NCBI RefSeq assembly: GCF_022809355.1
Contig: NZ_JAKZMM010000024.1
Coordinates: 1-64,000, forward strand
DNA length: 64,000 bases
Reading direction: 5' to 3'
Source of the DNA: Parabacteroides faecalis
GTDB lineage: Bacteria; Bacteroidota; Bacteroidia; Bacteroidales; Tannerellaceae
Both the position numbers and the translations under genes were made by a program. The notes under the pieces were generated by a model, which was not told the origin of the DNA, searched no databases, and saw nothing but the letters and a program-made list of their open reading frames with translations. Positions 1 through 8,144 of the stretch are shown here, piece by piece. Numbering within the stretch: position 1 is the stretch's first letter; each line of letters starts with the position of its first letter.

Positions 1-192
1 GACAATGCTGTGGCTGAACGAGTGAACGGCATTATCAAACAGGAATGGCTTTACAGGATGAAGCGGCCAAACAACTTTGTTGAAGCAAAGGAATTGCTTG
101 ACAGGATTGTCTATTTCTATAATGAAAAACGTCCGCATAGAAGCAACCAGATGAAGACTCCTGTGCAAATAAGAAGTCTCTCTGAGACTTGA
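1..192 (+). mobile_element. IS3-family transposase, C-terminal end (cut by the window edge)
   Basis: The reading frame is open from base 1 and encodes the last 63 residues of an IS3-type orfB transposase (rve/DDE integrase core). It starts DNAVAERVNG, in which the Glu after DNAVA fits the third catalytic acid of the DDE triad, and continues with the usual tail containing YNEKRPH and TPVQIR. The N-terminal part and the left end lie outside the window. The exact right inverted repeat is not identified; an AT-rich stretch near 380-404 that would read TGCCTAAATTTACTTTACAC on the other strand is a plausible end, but this is a guess. Whether the whole element is intact cannot be judged. Confidence 0.85.
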
Positions 193-198
193 CGCTCT

Positions 199-219
199 TT
201 GGAGGCTGCGCGCCTCCAG
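199..219. terminator. GC-rich hairpin behind the transposase
   Basis: Arms TGGAGGC (200-206) and GCCTCCA (212-218) are a perfect inverted repeat with a 5-base loop, 8 bases after the transposase stop. There is no immediate T run, although a T6 stretch follows at about 244-249. It may stop transposase transcription. Confidence 0.4.
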
Positions 220-283
220 CCGCTAAAGGCAAACCTGCGGTGGTTTTTTCATAATTAATAAATGATCTGTCACCATCAGAAGA

Positions 284-312
284 TTTGTACCTTATTGTAT
301 TTTTTATCTTTG
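284..312 (+). promoter_or_regulatory. Bacteroidota-type promoter with no obvious + strand gene
   Basis: TTTG at 284-287 and TATCTTTG at 305-312 are separated by 17 bp, matching the TTTG/TAnnTTTG sigma-ABfr promoter pattern. Transcription would run toward the palindromic module at 432-490, and no + strand coding sequence starts before about 1140. It could drive a short non-coding RNA, be an outward promoter of the insertion sequence, or be chance. Confidence 0.4.
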
Positions 313-431
313 CAAAGGTAATATGTAAAGCCTTTTAGTAAGACTTATTTTATCTGTAGAGTTTTTTAGTAACGTATCAAAAAAGTGTAAAGTAAATTTA
401 GGCATAGTCAAAAAGACTAAGTATATCTTGA

Positions 432-490
432 AAAAGACGCCGGCTTTTCATCAATTCCCGGCGTCTTTTGATGAAAAGCCGGCGTCTTTT
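432..490. repeat. Palindromic intergenic module, family A (CCGGCGT...)
   Basis: Arms at 432-454 and 468-490 form a perfect 23-bp inverted repeat around a 13-base loop that itself carries another copy of CCCGGCGTCTT. The motif CCGGCGTCTTTT recurs at 458 and 479, a period of 21 bp. The T-rich right end could terminate transcription from either side; the DUF2007 gene ends at 535 on the other strand. Related modules are at 44721-44781 and about 62717-62770. The rest of 193-534 holds the IS tail, a promoter-like site, and nothing else I can name. Confidence 0.85.
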
Positions 491-534
491 AGCGCATTCA
501 TAGGCATGAATTTTCGGGCCTTAGGGCAGGGTGT

Positions 535-960
535 TCATACTCCTTGCCGACTTGCACTCTTGCTTACCGGTTTGGGGAAATTCTTCTGGCACATCTGGCA
601 ATGATATTCCCAATATAACGGATTGACTGCTTTCCCGGTGATGAGTCCCGACAGCATATTGAAGAAAGCCTGGAAACGGTATTTTCTCTTATAAGTCAGT
701 CGGATTTGGTCGGAATGGCAACAAGGACAATAGCGAAGTTGTTCGGGAATCATTCGATTCTCTTCCAATAAGGAAAGTGCCCGGTCGTAATCGGTTTCCT
801 GAACCAGAATGTCAATTCCCAGATGACCGATGTATCCGTTAAGAACGCGGGCTGTAATCTCATTATGCAGGATGGCAGGAATGCCTTCATTCTCGAGTGC
901 ACCTTGCAGAATATGTGCCTGTGCATCATTTTCGCAAGTAATTAATCGGACTGTTTTCAT
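535..960 (-). CDS. DUF2007-type protein with zinc ribbon
   Basis: A 141-residue soluble protein. The first ~75 residues (MKTVRLITCENDAQAHILQG... with VLNGYIGHLGIDILVQE) match the DUF2007 putative signal-transducing fold, a small alpha/beta domain of unknown role. The C-terminal half has a CPCC knuckle and a later CQMC knuckle, consistent with a zinc ribbon. I chose the ATG at 958-960 because the domain begins there and a purine-rich AGAAAGAGAG lies just upstream; an upstream start at 1023 would add 21 unlike residues. It stands alone between the intergenic module and the divergent sensor kinase. Biochemical function is unknown. Confidence 0.75.
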   Translation of the reverse strand: MKTVRLITCENDAQAHILQGALENEGIPAILHNEITARVLNGYIGHLGIDILVQETDYDRALSLLEENRMIPEQLRYCPCCHSDQIRLTYKRKYRFQAFFNMLSGLITGKAVNPLYWEYHCQMCQKNFPKPVSKSASRQGV

Positions 961-1139
961 AACTCTCTTTCTTTGGAAATTAAGATATCGACATACTTTC
1001 CAAAAATAAGAAATAGGATACACTAAAACAATCTTTTCGCCGTTAAATTTACAGTGACGGAGAGTAAAATAGATTTGTTGACATCGCTTTGTTGACGAGT
1101 TGCCTTGTCTCTTTGTCGACAGAAAAAAGATAATGAAGA

Positions 1140-2297
1140 ATGAATAGCCTATACGATTCCCGGCAATTGCTGAAATATCTGTTTATCGTGGCAGCTGTGG
1201 TGATAGCCATTGCTTCCGTTTTTGTATCTGATTTGCTGATCAAGGATTTGGCACGCGAGGAACGCCAGAAGATTGAAGTCTGGGCCGAAGCCACGCGTGT
1301 GCTCACCAGCGAAGATCCGAGTCTGAACATGAACCTTATTCTACAGATCATCCAGGGCAACACCGCCATTCCGGTGATGCTGTGCAATGACCGGGACAGT
1401 GTGATGAACTACAAGAATCTGGAGCTGCCCGAAAAGAATGTGGATGAGTTCCTGCAGCAGAAAGTACAGGAGTTGAAGAAAAAGAAAGATCCGATCGTGA
1501 TTGATATGGAAGACGGCACCTACCAATACCTATATTATGATGATTCACTCATCCTGAAACGGCTGTTGGTCTATCCGTATGCGCAGCTGACGGTGATGGC
1601 TGTTTTCATCCTGACTGCTTTCCTGGCCTTGGCAAGTACCAAGAAGGCCGAGCAGAACAAAGTCTGGGTCGGCTTGTCGAAAGAGACGGCTCATCAGTTG
1701 GGAACACCTATTTCCTCACTCATCGCGTGGCTTGAGTATCTGAAGCTGAAAGAAGTCGATCCGACACTGCTGGCTGAGATGGAGAAAGATGTCAAACGGC
1801 TGGAAATGATCGCCGAACGATTTTCGAAGATCGGTTCCACACCCGAGCCGGTTCCGGTGAATATCTGTGAATCGGTCCGTTCGGCCCTTGATTATATGGA
1901 AACCCGCATTTCGTCGAAGGTGAAAATAACAGTCGAAGCGCCCGAAGAACCGGTGATGGTACTGATGAATCAGGCATTGTTTGCCTGGGTGGTCGAGAAT
2001 CTGTGTAAAAACGCCGTGGATGCGATGGAAGGACAGGGAAATATCACCTTCCATATCGAAGAAAAAGGCAAGAAGGTGCGTATCGACGTGACGGATACCG
2101 GCAAAGGCATCCTGAAGTCGAAGTTCAAGACTGTATTCAATCCGGGTTACACAACGAAGAAGCGCGGCTGGGGCTTAGGCCTGTCGTTGGTAAAGCGGAT
2201 TATTGAGTCATATCATGGCGGAAAAATCTATGTAAAAAGCTCGGAAATCGGCAAAGGGACGACATTTCGTATCGAATTACGCCGTCTGACACGTTAA
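1140..2297 (+). CDS. Orphan sensor histidine kinase
   Basis: A 385-residue membrane kinase. Two transmembrane segments (about 12-32 and 140-165) flank a ~105-residue periplasmic sensor region of no recognisable family. The cytoplasmic part has an H-box KETAHQLGTPISSL with the phospho-acceptor His at 185, an N-box VVENLCKNAVDAM, a G1 box DTGKGI and a G2 box GWGLGLSLVKRI, so the HATPase domain looks complete. No HAMP or PAS domain is evident. There is no response regulator beside it; the neighbours are a DUF2007 gene (divergent) and the YceD-rpmF operon. Signal and partner are unknown. Confidence 0.88.
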   Translation: MNSLYDSRQLLKYLFIVAAVVIAIASVFVSDLLIKDLAREERQKIEVWAEATRVLTSEDPSLNMNLILQIIQGNTAIPVMLCNDRDSVMNYKNLELPEKNVDEFLQQKVQELKKKKDPIVIDMEDGTYQYLYYDDSLILKRLLVYPYAQLTVMAVFILTAFLALASTKKAEQNKVWVGLSKETAHQLGTPISSLIAWLEYLKLKEVDPTLLAEMEKDVKRLEMIAERFSKIGSTPEPVPVNICESVRSALDYMETRISSKVKITVEAPEEPVMVLMNQALFAWVVENLCKNAVDAMEGQGNITFHIEEKGKKVRIDVTDTGKGILKSKFKTVFNPGYTTKKRGWGLGLSLVKRIIESYHGGKIYVKSSEIGKGTTFRIELRRLTR

Positions 2298-2352
2298 AAT
2301 CCGTGAATATGGTGTCAAAAATGCATTATAGGAAAAAATATCTACATACCTA

Positions 2353-2384
2353 TTGCTTTTCTGTTAATATTTTTCGTACCTTTG
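2353..2384 (+). promoter_or_regulatory. Promoter of the yceD-rpmF operon
   Basis: TTG at 2353-2355 and TACCTTTG at 2377-2384 with 21 bp between them, a good Bacteroidota promoter. It lies 23 bp before the TTG start codon at 2408. Confidence 0.7.
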
Positions 2385-2407
2385 CAAGGTTTTTACATAA
2401 GTAGGCT

Positions 2408-2983
2408 TTGGGAAAATTTGGATTATATCATATTGATTTGAAAAATCTCACTCCAGGAGTACATGAATATGACTACTTATTGGAGAACAAGTTCTTTGCG
2501 GACATCGAAGGAGATTTGGTGCAAAAGGGTAAGGTTCAGGTACATCTGACTCTTCGCAAGTCGGCTGTGATGTTTGAACTAAGCTTCCATCTGGAAGGAA
2601 CAGCCATTGTGCCATGCGATCGTTGTCTGGACGATATGGAACAGCCTATCAATACGGATGCCCGTCTGATAGTGAAGTTCGGCAAAGAATATGCGGAAGA
2701 AAGCGACGAGGTGTTGATCATCCCCGAAGATGATGGAACGATCAACCTGGCTTGGTTCTTATATGAATTCGTTGCTTTGGCCGTCCCGATGAAGCATGTG
2801 CATGCACCGGGAAAATGTAATAAGGAGATGTCTTCGAAATTGAGGAAACATCGGGCAGTCCGCTCAGACGAAGAAGATGACTTTTCGGACGATGGTTTCT
2901 ATGAAGACGATTCGGACGTTGATCAGCCTACTGATCCGCGTTGGGATGCTCTGAAGGATTTGATAGAGAATAATAACAATTAA
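2408..2983 (+). CDS. YceD/DUF177 family protein
   Basis: A 191-residue acidic protein of the DUF177 (YceD) family, which bacteria nearly always encode directly before rpmF; in other bacteria and plants the family is linked to 23S rRNA accumulation and ribosome assembly. The family core includes CDRCLDDM with the paired cysteines (about residues 76-79). The C-terminus is a long Asp/Glu-rich tail ending WDALKDLIENNNN, typical of Bacteroidota members. The start is a TTG at 2408, chosen because it lies downstream of the promoter and no in-frame ATG precedes the conserved part. rpmF begins 13 bases after the stop. Confidence 0.85.
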   Translation: MGKFGLYHIDLKNLTPGVHEYDYLLENKFFADIEGDLVQKGKVQVHLTLRKSAVMFELSFHLEGTAIVPCDRCLDDMEQPINTDARLIVKFGKEYAEESDEVLIIPEDDGTINLAWFLYEFVALAVPMKHVHAPGKCNKEMSSKLRKHRAVRSDEEDDFSDDGFYEDDSDVDQPTDPRWDALKDLIENNNN

Positions 2984-2996
2984 AATTAATAATAAA

Positions 2997-3182
2997 ATGG
3001 CACATCCTAAAAGAAGACAAGGTAAGACAAGAACAGCCAAGAGAAGAACTCATGACAAGGCTGTTGCTCCGACAATGGCTATCTGCCCGAACTGTGGAGC
3101 TTGGCACATTTATCACACTGTATGTGGCGAATGCGGCTATTACAGAGGTAAGTTAGCAATCGTTAAAGAAGCTGCAGTTTAA
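2997..3182 (+). CDS. rpmF: 50S ribosomal protein L32
   Basis: A 61-residue basic protein starting MAHPKRRQGKTRTAKRRTHD, the standard L32 N-terminus. It has the zinc-binding version of the family: CPNC followed by CGEC about 12 residues later. It is cotranscribed with the yceD homologue (13-base gap) and followed by a strong hairpin at 3216-3252. Full length for the family. Confidence 0.97.
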   Translation: MAHPKRRQGKTRTAKRRTHDKAVAPTMAICPNCGAWHIYHTVCGECGYYRGKLAIVKEAAV

Positions 3183-3215
3183 TTATTCAGAAGATTAATT
3201 TGACTAAGTGGAAGA

Positions 3216-3252
3216 AATAGCCCTAAAAAATCAAATTTTTAGGGCTATTTTA
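3216..3252 (+). terminator. Rho-independent terminator after rpmF
   Basis: TAGCCCTAAAAA and TTTTTAGGGCTA form a near-perfect stem (about 3218-3247) followed by ATTTTAATTT. It separates rpmF from fabH. Confidence 0.8.
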
Positions 3253-3283
3253 ATTTATCAATCATTTATCAGTTCTTGATGTA

Positions 3284-4288
3284 ATGGAAAAAATTAATGC
3301 AGTAATCACGGGAATCGGAGGCTATGTTCCCGAAGATGTTCTGACGAACGAGGATCTATGTAAGATGGTAGATACCACAGATGAGTGGATCATGACACGT
3401 GTGGGTATCAAGGAACGTAGAATCTTGAGAGGCGAAGGTCTTGGCACTTCTTATATGGCAATCAGAGCCGTAAAGCAATTATTTGAAAAGACACAAGTCA
3501 ATCCGGAAGACATTGAAGTAGTCTTGTTTGCTTCCACAACACCTGACTATCATTTCCCGATGACTGCTTCTATCATTGCCTATCAGACAGGCTGTAAGAA
3601 CGCCATGACTTTTGATATGCAGGGAGCTTGTGCAGGTTTCTTGTATGCATTGGAAACAGGTTCGAACTACATTCGTACCGGACGTTATCATAAAGTATTG
3701 GTTGTAGCTGGCGACAAGATGACATCTATTACCAATTATGAAGATCGTACGACATGTCCGCTGTTTGGAGACGGCTGCGGAGCTGTCTTGCTGGAACCGA
3801 CTACGGAAGAAATCGGTGTGATGGATGTGATCCTTCGTACAGACGGTATCGGATTTTCTCATCTGATTATGAAGGCTGGCGGTTCGGCTTATCCTTCTAC
3901 TCATGAGACTGTTGATAGAAGAGAACATTTTGTTTATCAGGATGGAAAAACCGTATTCAAATATGCGGTGACATCCATGGCTGATGTGGCAGCTGAAATT
4001 GCTGAGCGCAATCATCTGACGCAAGACGATATCGCGTGGATCGTACCGCATCAGGCTAATTTGCGTATCATTGATGCGACAGCCAAGCGATTGGGTGTAC
4101 CGAAAGAAAAGGTTATGATCAATATTCAGAAATATGGAAATACCAGTGCCGGCACAATTCCTTTGTGTCTGTGGGAATGGGAAGACCAGTTGAAGAAAGG
4201 TGATAACCTGATTCTGGCTGCTTTCGGAGCAGGATTTACTTGGGGATCAATTTACCTGAAATGGGGATATGATGGAAAAAAAGCATAA
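3284..4288 (+). CDS. fabH: 3-oxoacyl-ACP synthase III
   Basis: Condenses an acyl-CoA with malonyl-ACP to start fatty acid synthesis (type II FAS, cytoplasm). The 334-residue protein shows the catalytic triad of KAS III: Cys116 in GACAGF, His near 256 in VPHQANLRI, and Asn near 286 in YGNTSAGT. The length is normal. It overlaps era by 20 bases, so the two are likely translationally coupled. A neighbour pair of L32/YceD upstream and fabH downstream is a very common bacterial arrangement. Chain preference (branched versus straight) cannot be read from the sequence. Confidence 0.95.
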   Translation: MEKINAVITGIGGYVPEDVLTNEDLCKMVDTTDEWIMTRVGIKERRILRGEGLGTSYMAIRAVKQLFEKTQVNPEDIEVVLFASTTPDYHFPMTASIIAYQTGCKNAMTFDMQGACAGFLYALETGSNYIRTGRYHKVLVVAGDKMTSITNYEDRTTCPLFGDGCGAVLLEPTTEEIGVMDVILRTDGIGFSHLIMKAGGSAYPSTHETVDRREHFVYQDGKTVFKYAVTSMADVAAEIAERNHLTQDDIAWIVPHQANLRIIDATAKRLGVPKEKVMINIQKYGNTSAGTIPLCLWEWEDQLKKGDNLILAAFGAGFTWGSIYLKWGYDGKKA

Positions 4289-5162
4289 ATCGGGATTTGT
4301 CAACATCGTCGGTAATCCGAATGTCGGAAAATCAACCTTGATGAACAGGTTGGTCGGTGAGCGTATTTCGATTATCACCTCGAAGGCGCAGACAACCCGT
4401 CACCGCATCATGGGTATTGTGAATACCGAAGATATGCAGATTGTCTATTCAGACACGCCCGGCGTCTTGCGGCCCAACTATAAGCTGCAGGAGTCTATGC
4501 TTAACTTCTCAGAGTCTGCCCTCGATGATGCAGATGTGTTGTTGTATGTGACAGACGTGATTGAGACCATCGATAAGAACGAAGAGTTCTTGCAGCAGGT
4601 GCAAAAGGAAAAATGTCCGATCCTGCTGCTGATCAATAAGATCGATATGACCGACCAGCCAAAGCTGGAAGCCTTGGTGCAGGAGTGGAAAACCATTCTT
4701 CCGCAAGCGGAAATTATTCCGATCTCGGCCTTGTCGAACTTCAATGTTGATTATGTCAAACAACGGGTGGAAGAGCTGATGCCCGAATCACCACCTTATT
4801 TTGAGAAAGATGCGCTGACCGACAAGCCGGCCCGCTTCTTTGTGACAGAGATCATCCGCGAGAAGATTCTCTTGTATTATCAGAAAGAAATCCCGTATGC
4901 TGTGGAAGTAGTGGTGGAATTGTTCAAGGAGGATGATGAAATGATCCATATCAAAGCCTTGATCATTTGTGAACGGGATTCGCAGAAAGGTATTATCATC
5001 GGGCATAGAGGACAGGCACTGAAGAAAGTAGGTGCGATGGCACGCAAAGACATCGAACGCTTCTTTGAGAAGAAAGTCTTTCTGGAGATGTTTGTCAAAG
5101 TAGAAAAAGACTGGCGAAACCGCGACAATATGCTTCGTGCTTTCGGGTATCGCCTGGAATAA
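4269..5162 (+). CDS. era: GTPase Era
   Basis: Ribosome-associated GTPase for 16S rRNA maturation and 30S assembly. N-terminal G domain with G1 GNPNVGKST, the effector segment [10 protein letters not shown]3 DTPG and G4 NKID; the C-terminal KH domain includes [13 protein letters not shown], the RNA-binding turn. 297 residues, normal for the family. Two ATGs lie in tandem at 4269 and 4272; either may be used. The 5' end overlaps fabH in another frame. Confidence 0.96.
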   Translation: MMEKKHKSGFVNIVGNPNVGKSTLMNRLVGERISIITSKAQTTRHRIMGIVNTEDMQIVYSDTPGVLRPNYKLQESMLNFSESALDDADVLLYVTDVIETIDKNEEFLQQVQKEKCPILLLINKIDMTDQPKLEALVQEWKTILPQAEIIPISALSNFNVDYVKQRVEELMPESPPYFEKDALTDKPARFFVTEIIREKILLYYQKEIPYAVEVVVELFKEDDEMIHIKALIICERDSQKGIIIGHRGQALKKVGAMARKDIERFFEKKVFLEMFVKVEKDWRNRDNMLRAFGYRLE

Positions 5163-5247
5163 GGTTTATAAGTGGGTGAGGATCTATGAGCCACACACTT
5201 GGATAAACGGAAGGACTCATAAACTAAAAACTCAATAAACTAAGTAT

Positions 5248-6561
5248 ATGGGAAATCTTGTAGCAATTGTTGGTAGGCCCAACGTAGGAAAGTCCACCTT
5301 GTTCAATCGTCTGACGCAGACGCGGCAGGCTATCGTAAATGAACAGGCCGGGACAACACGCGACCGCCAGTATGGCAAGGTCGAATGGTTGACAAAAGAG
5401 TTTTCGCTGGTGGATACCGGTGGATGGGTTGTCAACTCGGAGGATGTTTTTGAGGAAGAAATCAATAAGCAGGTGAAAATCGCTATCGAAGAAGCGGATG
5501 TCATCCTGTTTGTTGTCGATGTGATAAACGGTCTGACGGATTTGGATCAGGAAGTGGCGAATATCTTGCGTCGTTGCCGTAAACCGGTTCTGGTGGTGGC
5601 CAACAAAGCAGATAACTTCGAGGCTCATATCGGTTCGGCCGAGTTTTATGCGTTAGGTTTGGGTGATCCGGTTTGTATTTCGGCGATCAATGGTTCTTGT
5701 ACCGGCGATTTGCTGGATAAGATTCTGGAAGTGATGCCCGACGATAAACCGATGGCTCTGGAGGAAGAGCTGCCGCGTATTGCCGTTGTAGGTCGTCCGA
5801 ATGCCGGAAAGTCGTCATTGGTAAATGCCTTTATTGGTGAAGAGCGGAATATCGTAACGGATATTGCCGGAACAACGCGCGATTCGATCTATACGAAATA
5901 CAACAAGTTCGGTTTGAACTTCTATCTGGTGGATACGGCCGGTATCCGTAAGAAGGGAAAGGTAACTGAAGACTTGGAATATTATTCTGTGATCCGCTCG
6001 ATCCGGGCGATAGAGAATGCGGATGTCTGTGTCTTGATGTTGGACGCAACCCGAGGTATCGAGAGTCAGGACCTGAATATCTTCTCGTTGATACAGAAGA
6101 ATAAGAAAGGTCTGGTGGTTTGTGTGAACAAGTGGGATTTGATTGAGGATAAAAGTCAGAAAGTCATCAACTCTTACACTACTGCGATTCGCGAACGTCT
6201 GGCTCCGTTTACAGATTTCCCGATTATCTTTATCTCGGCGATGACGAAGCAGCGTATCTTTAAGGTGCTGGAAACGGCAAAGCAAGTCTATGAGAATCGC
6301 CAGCGTCGTGTTTCAACAGCGAAGTTGAACGAAACCATGCTGCCGATTATCGAGAATTATCCGCCACCAGCCTGGAAAGGCAAGTATATTAAGATTAAAT
6401 ATGTGACACAATTGCCGGCAGGAAGCATTCCTTCGTTTGTTTTCTTCTGCAATTTGCCACAATGGGTGAAAGATCCGTATAAGCGGTTCCTGGAAAACAA
6501 GATCCGTGATAACTGGGATTTCACCGGAACTCCGATCAATATCTTTATTCGTGAGAAATAA
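5248..6561 (+). CDS. der: GTPase Der (EngA), double-domain
   Basis: Essential GTPase for 50S subunit assembly. The 437-residue protein has two G domains in tandem: GRPNVGKST with DTGG and NKAD in the first, GRPNAGKSS with DTAG and NKWD in the second, then a KH-like C-terminal domain ending PINIFIREK. It lies 85 bases after era and the two are likely cotranscribed. A bidirectional terminator follows. Confidence 0.96.
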   Translation: MGNLVAIVGRPNVGKSTLFNRLTQTRQAIVNEQAGTTRDRQYGKVEWLTKEFSLVDTGGWVVNSEDVFEEEINKQVKIAIEEADVILFVVDVINGLTDLDQEVANILRRCRKPVLVVANKADNFEAHIGSAEFYALGLGDPVCISAINGSCTGDLLDKILEVMPDDKPMALEEELPRIAVVGRPNAGKSSLVNAFIGEERNIVTDIAGTTRDSIYTKYNKFGLNFYLVDTAGIRKKGKVTEDLEYYSVIRSIRAIENADVCVLMLDATRGIESQDLNIFSLIQKNKKGLVVCVNKWDLIEDKSQKVINSYTTAIRERLAPFTDFPIIFISAMTKQRIFKVLETAKQVYENRQRRVSTAKLNETMLPIIENYPPPAWKGKYIKIKYVTQLPAGSIPSFVFFCNLPQWVKDPYKRFLENKIRDNWDFTGTPINIFIREK

Positions 6562-6567
6562 ATTCAT

Positions 6568-6619
6568 TAACTAAAAAGGCTGTTGTTTCCATTTCCGGAA
6601 GCGACAGCCTTTTTAGTTA
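6568..6619. terminator. Bidirectional terminator between der and the radical SAM gene
   Basis: Perfect 16-bp arms TAACTAAAAAGGCTGT (6568-6583) and its complement (6604-6619) give a hairpin with A/T runs on both sides. It includes the stop codon of the radical SAM gene on the minus strand, so it can serve both convergent units. Confidence 0.85.
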
Positions 6620-7702
6620 ATCTTCCGTCTGTCCTTGAATCCGGTGATAATGACAGACCAGTAATTTCTTTTCTTCATCATGTAGATGCATGCCATTGCC
6701 TTCGCAGTAGCGGAACATCTTGCAGTCTGCGCATATTCCTTGTTTGGCCCAACTGCGGTCGCGATAGGCTTCGAAGCGATTGTTCCAGACGTCCATGAAG
6801 TGATCTTGGTAAATGTTTCCTTGATGGAAATTCGAGCGGATACTGGGACAACCGGAAATGGAACCATCTATCAACACCGAAGCTACACTGATGCCGGCGT
6901 GACATTCATAGAATCCATCGCGTACCTCGCCTTCATAATTCCCCAAGAAACCTTCACAGCCGTAACTGGCTCGTATCACACCTTCCTGGCGACACTGACG
7001 GATGAAGTCGAGTACGGAGACAAACTGCCGGTTGTCTAGCTGTAGTTCCGGCATCGTGGCGGCCCGTCCGACTGGAAAGATGGTGAATATCCGCCAGCGT
7101 TTCACGCCGATACTGACCAGGAAGTCTTTAAACTGCGGCAGGTATGAAATATTCTGTCGGTTCACGCACGTGACAACATCCCAGATGATTTCTTGCTCTT
7201 CTGCCAGCATTCGGATGGCTTGTACCGCTTTCTCAAAACTATGTGGATGACGACGCAGCCAGTTGTGCTCTTTCTCGAATCCATCCAGACTGATTGTCGC
7301 GGCATGCAGACCGGAAGCCAGCAGGCTGTCCAGCCGTTTCCGGTCCAGATAAAGCCCGTTGGAAACGATTCCCCAGGGAAAGCCCCGACGATACAGTTCG
7401 ATTCCACAACTTTCGATGTCTTTTCTCACCAAGGCTTCTCCACCGGTGAAGATGACTAATACTTCATGTGGATTCACATGCGGAGTGATTTCATCAACGA
7501 CGCGCAGAAAATCAGCAACCGGCATGTCTGGAAAAGCCGAAGAAACGCGACAATCGCTTCCACAGTGTCGGCAAGCCACATTACAGCGCAGCGTGCATTC
7601 CCAGAAAAGCGTCTTCAGCTCATGCAGCTTGATTCGGTTCTGATGTATCTTCCGGAAGATTTCCAGGCCAAGTCGTTTGCGTAAGTCAATCTGCTGTTTC
7701 AT
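6617..7702 (-). CDS. Radical SAM/SPASM enzyme of a rSAM/lipoprotein system
   Basis: A 361-residue radical SAM enzyme. The 4Fe-4S motif is C40-NVA-C44-RH-C47, followed by FTGGEAL, the SAM-binding GGE-type element. The C-terminal ~100 residues form a SPASM domain: CHAGISVAS...GCPSIRS...GN, then C-AD-C, C and a final C, giving ligands for auxiliary clusters, as in peptide- and protein-modifying enzymes. It is the last gene of a minus-strand operon and overlaps the 152-residue lipoprotein gene by 17 bases. From memory the arrangement matches the TIGRFAM pair rSAM enzyme/putative lipoprotein (TIGR04133/TIGR04134) of Bacteroidota. What it modifies is not known; the adjacent lipoproteins are the obvious candidates. 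Confidence 0.85.
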   Translation of the reverse strand: MKQQIDLRKRLGLEIFRKIHQNRIKLHELKTLFWECTLRCNVACRHCGSDCRVSSAFPDMPVADFLRVVDEITPHVNPHEVLVIFTGGEALVRKDIESCGIELYRRGFPWGIVSNGLYLDRKRLDSLLASGLHAATISLDGFEKEHNWLRRHPHSFEKAVQAIRMLAEEQEIIWDVVTCVNRQNISYLPQFKDFLVSIGVKRWRIFTIFPVGRAATMPELQLDNRQFVSVLDFIRQCRQEGVIRASYGCEGFLGNYEGEVRDGFYECHAGISVASVLIDGSISGCPSIRSNFHQGNIYQDHFMDVWNNRFEAYRDRSWAKQGICADCKMFRYCEGNGMHLHDEEKKLLVCHYHRIQGQTED

Positions 7703-8144
7703 GTTTCTCCTTTTCTTTCAGGCTGATTGTAATTTCTTTCTCTACTTCACCTGCATACCAATTGTCATCTCCACCTCGAAAATCTTTTTCCGTGAGATGA
7801 ATTTCCTGAACAGTGGGTAAATAGCTTCCGTTTTTATCGCTATCCACATCTTCTGCGGCAATTTTCAGATCAGTAAGTGGAACATAACTGAAGTTCATCT
7901 CGAAAGAACCATCCGTTTCTGTCTTGGTTATAGCGCAGGTGTCATTCTCTCCGAAGATACTTGCCAGCTGAATATTCGGAATGCCTTCCTGATTGCTTGT
8001 TTCCACGCGGCCTTTGATTTGGAAAGTCGCATACGGTGTGCCATATTCTTCAACTCCTGCTGAGCAACCGAAGCCGAGTAACATCAGAAGAAAACTTCCT
8101 ATTCCGTTGAGAAAACGGAGTCGTTTAGTAAGGATACGCTTCAT
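7686..8144 (-). CDS. Putative lipoprotein of the rSAM/lipoprotein system (short form)
   Basis: A 152-residue exported protein. The N-terminus is basic (MKRILTKRLRFLNG), then a hydrophobic stretch ending LGFGC with Cys27 as the likely lipidated residue; Gly at -3 and Phe at -2 are unusual for a lipobox. Directly after comes EEYGTPYATFQIKGRV, the start of a single carboxypeptidase-regulatory-like beta-sandwich. It overlaps the radical SAM gene by 17 bases and the upstream lipoprotein gene by 20, so all three are probably translated in step. N13-G14 and Cys27 sit at identical positions in the longer lipoprotein. Function unknown. Confidence 0.8.
   Translation of the reverse strand: MKRILTKRLRFLNGIGSFLLMLLGFGCSAGVEEYGTPYATFQIKGRVETSNQEGIPNIQLASIFGENDTCAITKTETDGSFEMNFSYVPLTDLKIAAEDVDSDKNGSYLPTVQEIHLTEKDFRGGDDNWYAGEVEKEITISLKEKEKHETAD

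Noticed and set aside
313-320. Minus-strand promoter TACCTTTG at 320-313
   Set aside because: It arises from the palindromic CTTTGCAAAG next to the + strand -7 box and has no -33 element or downstream gene.
1049-1387. 112-codon minus-strand frame overlapping the sensor kinase start
   Set aside because: It is antisense to a well-supported gene and shows no recognisable domain.
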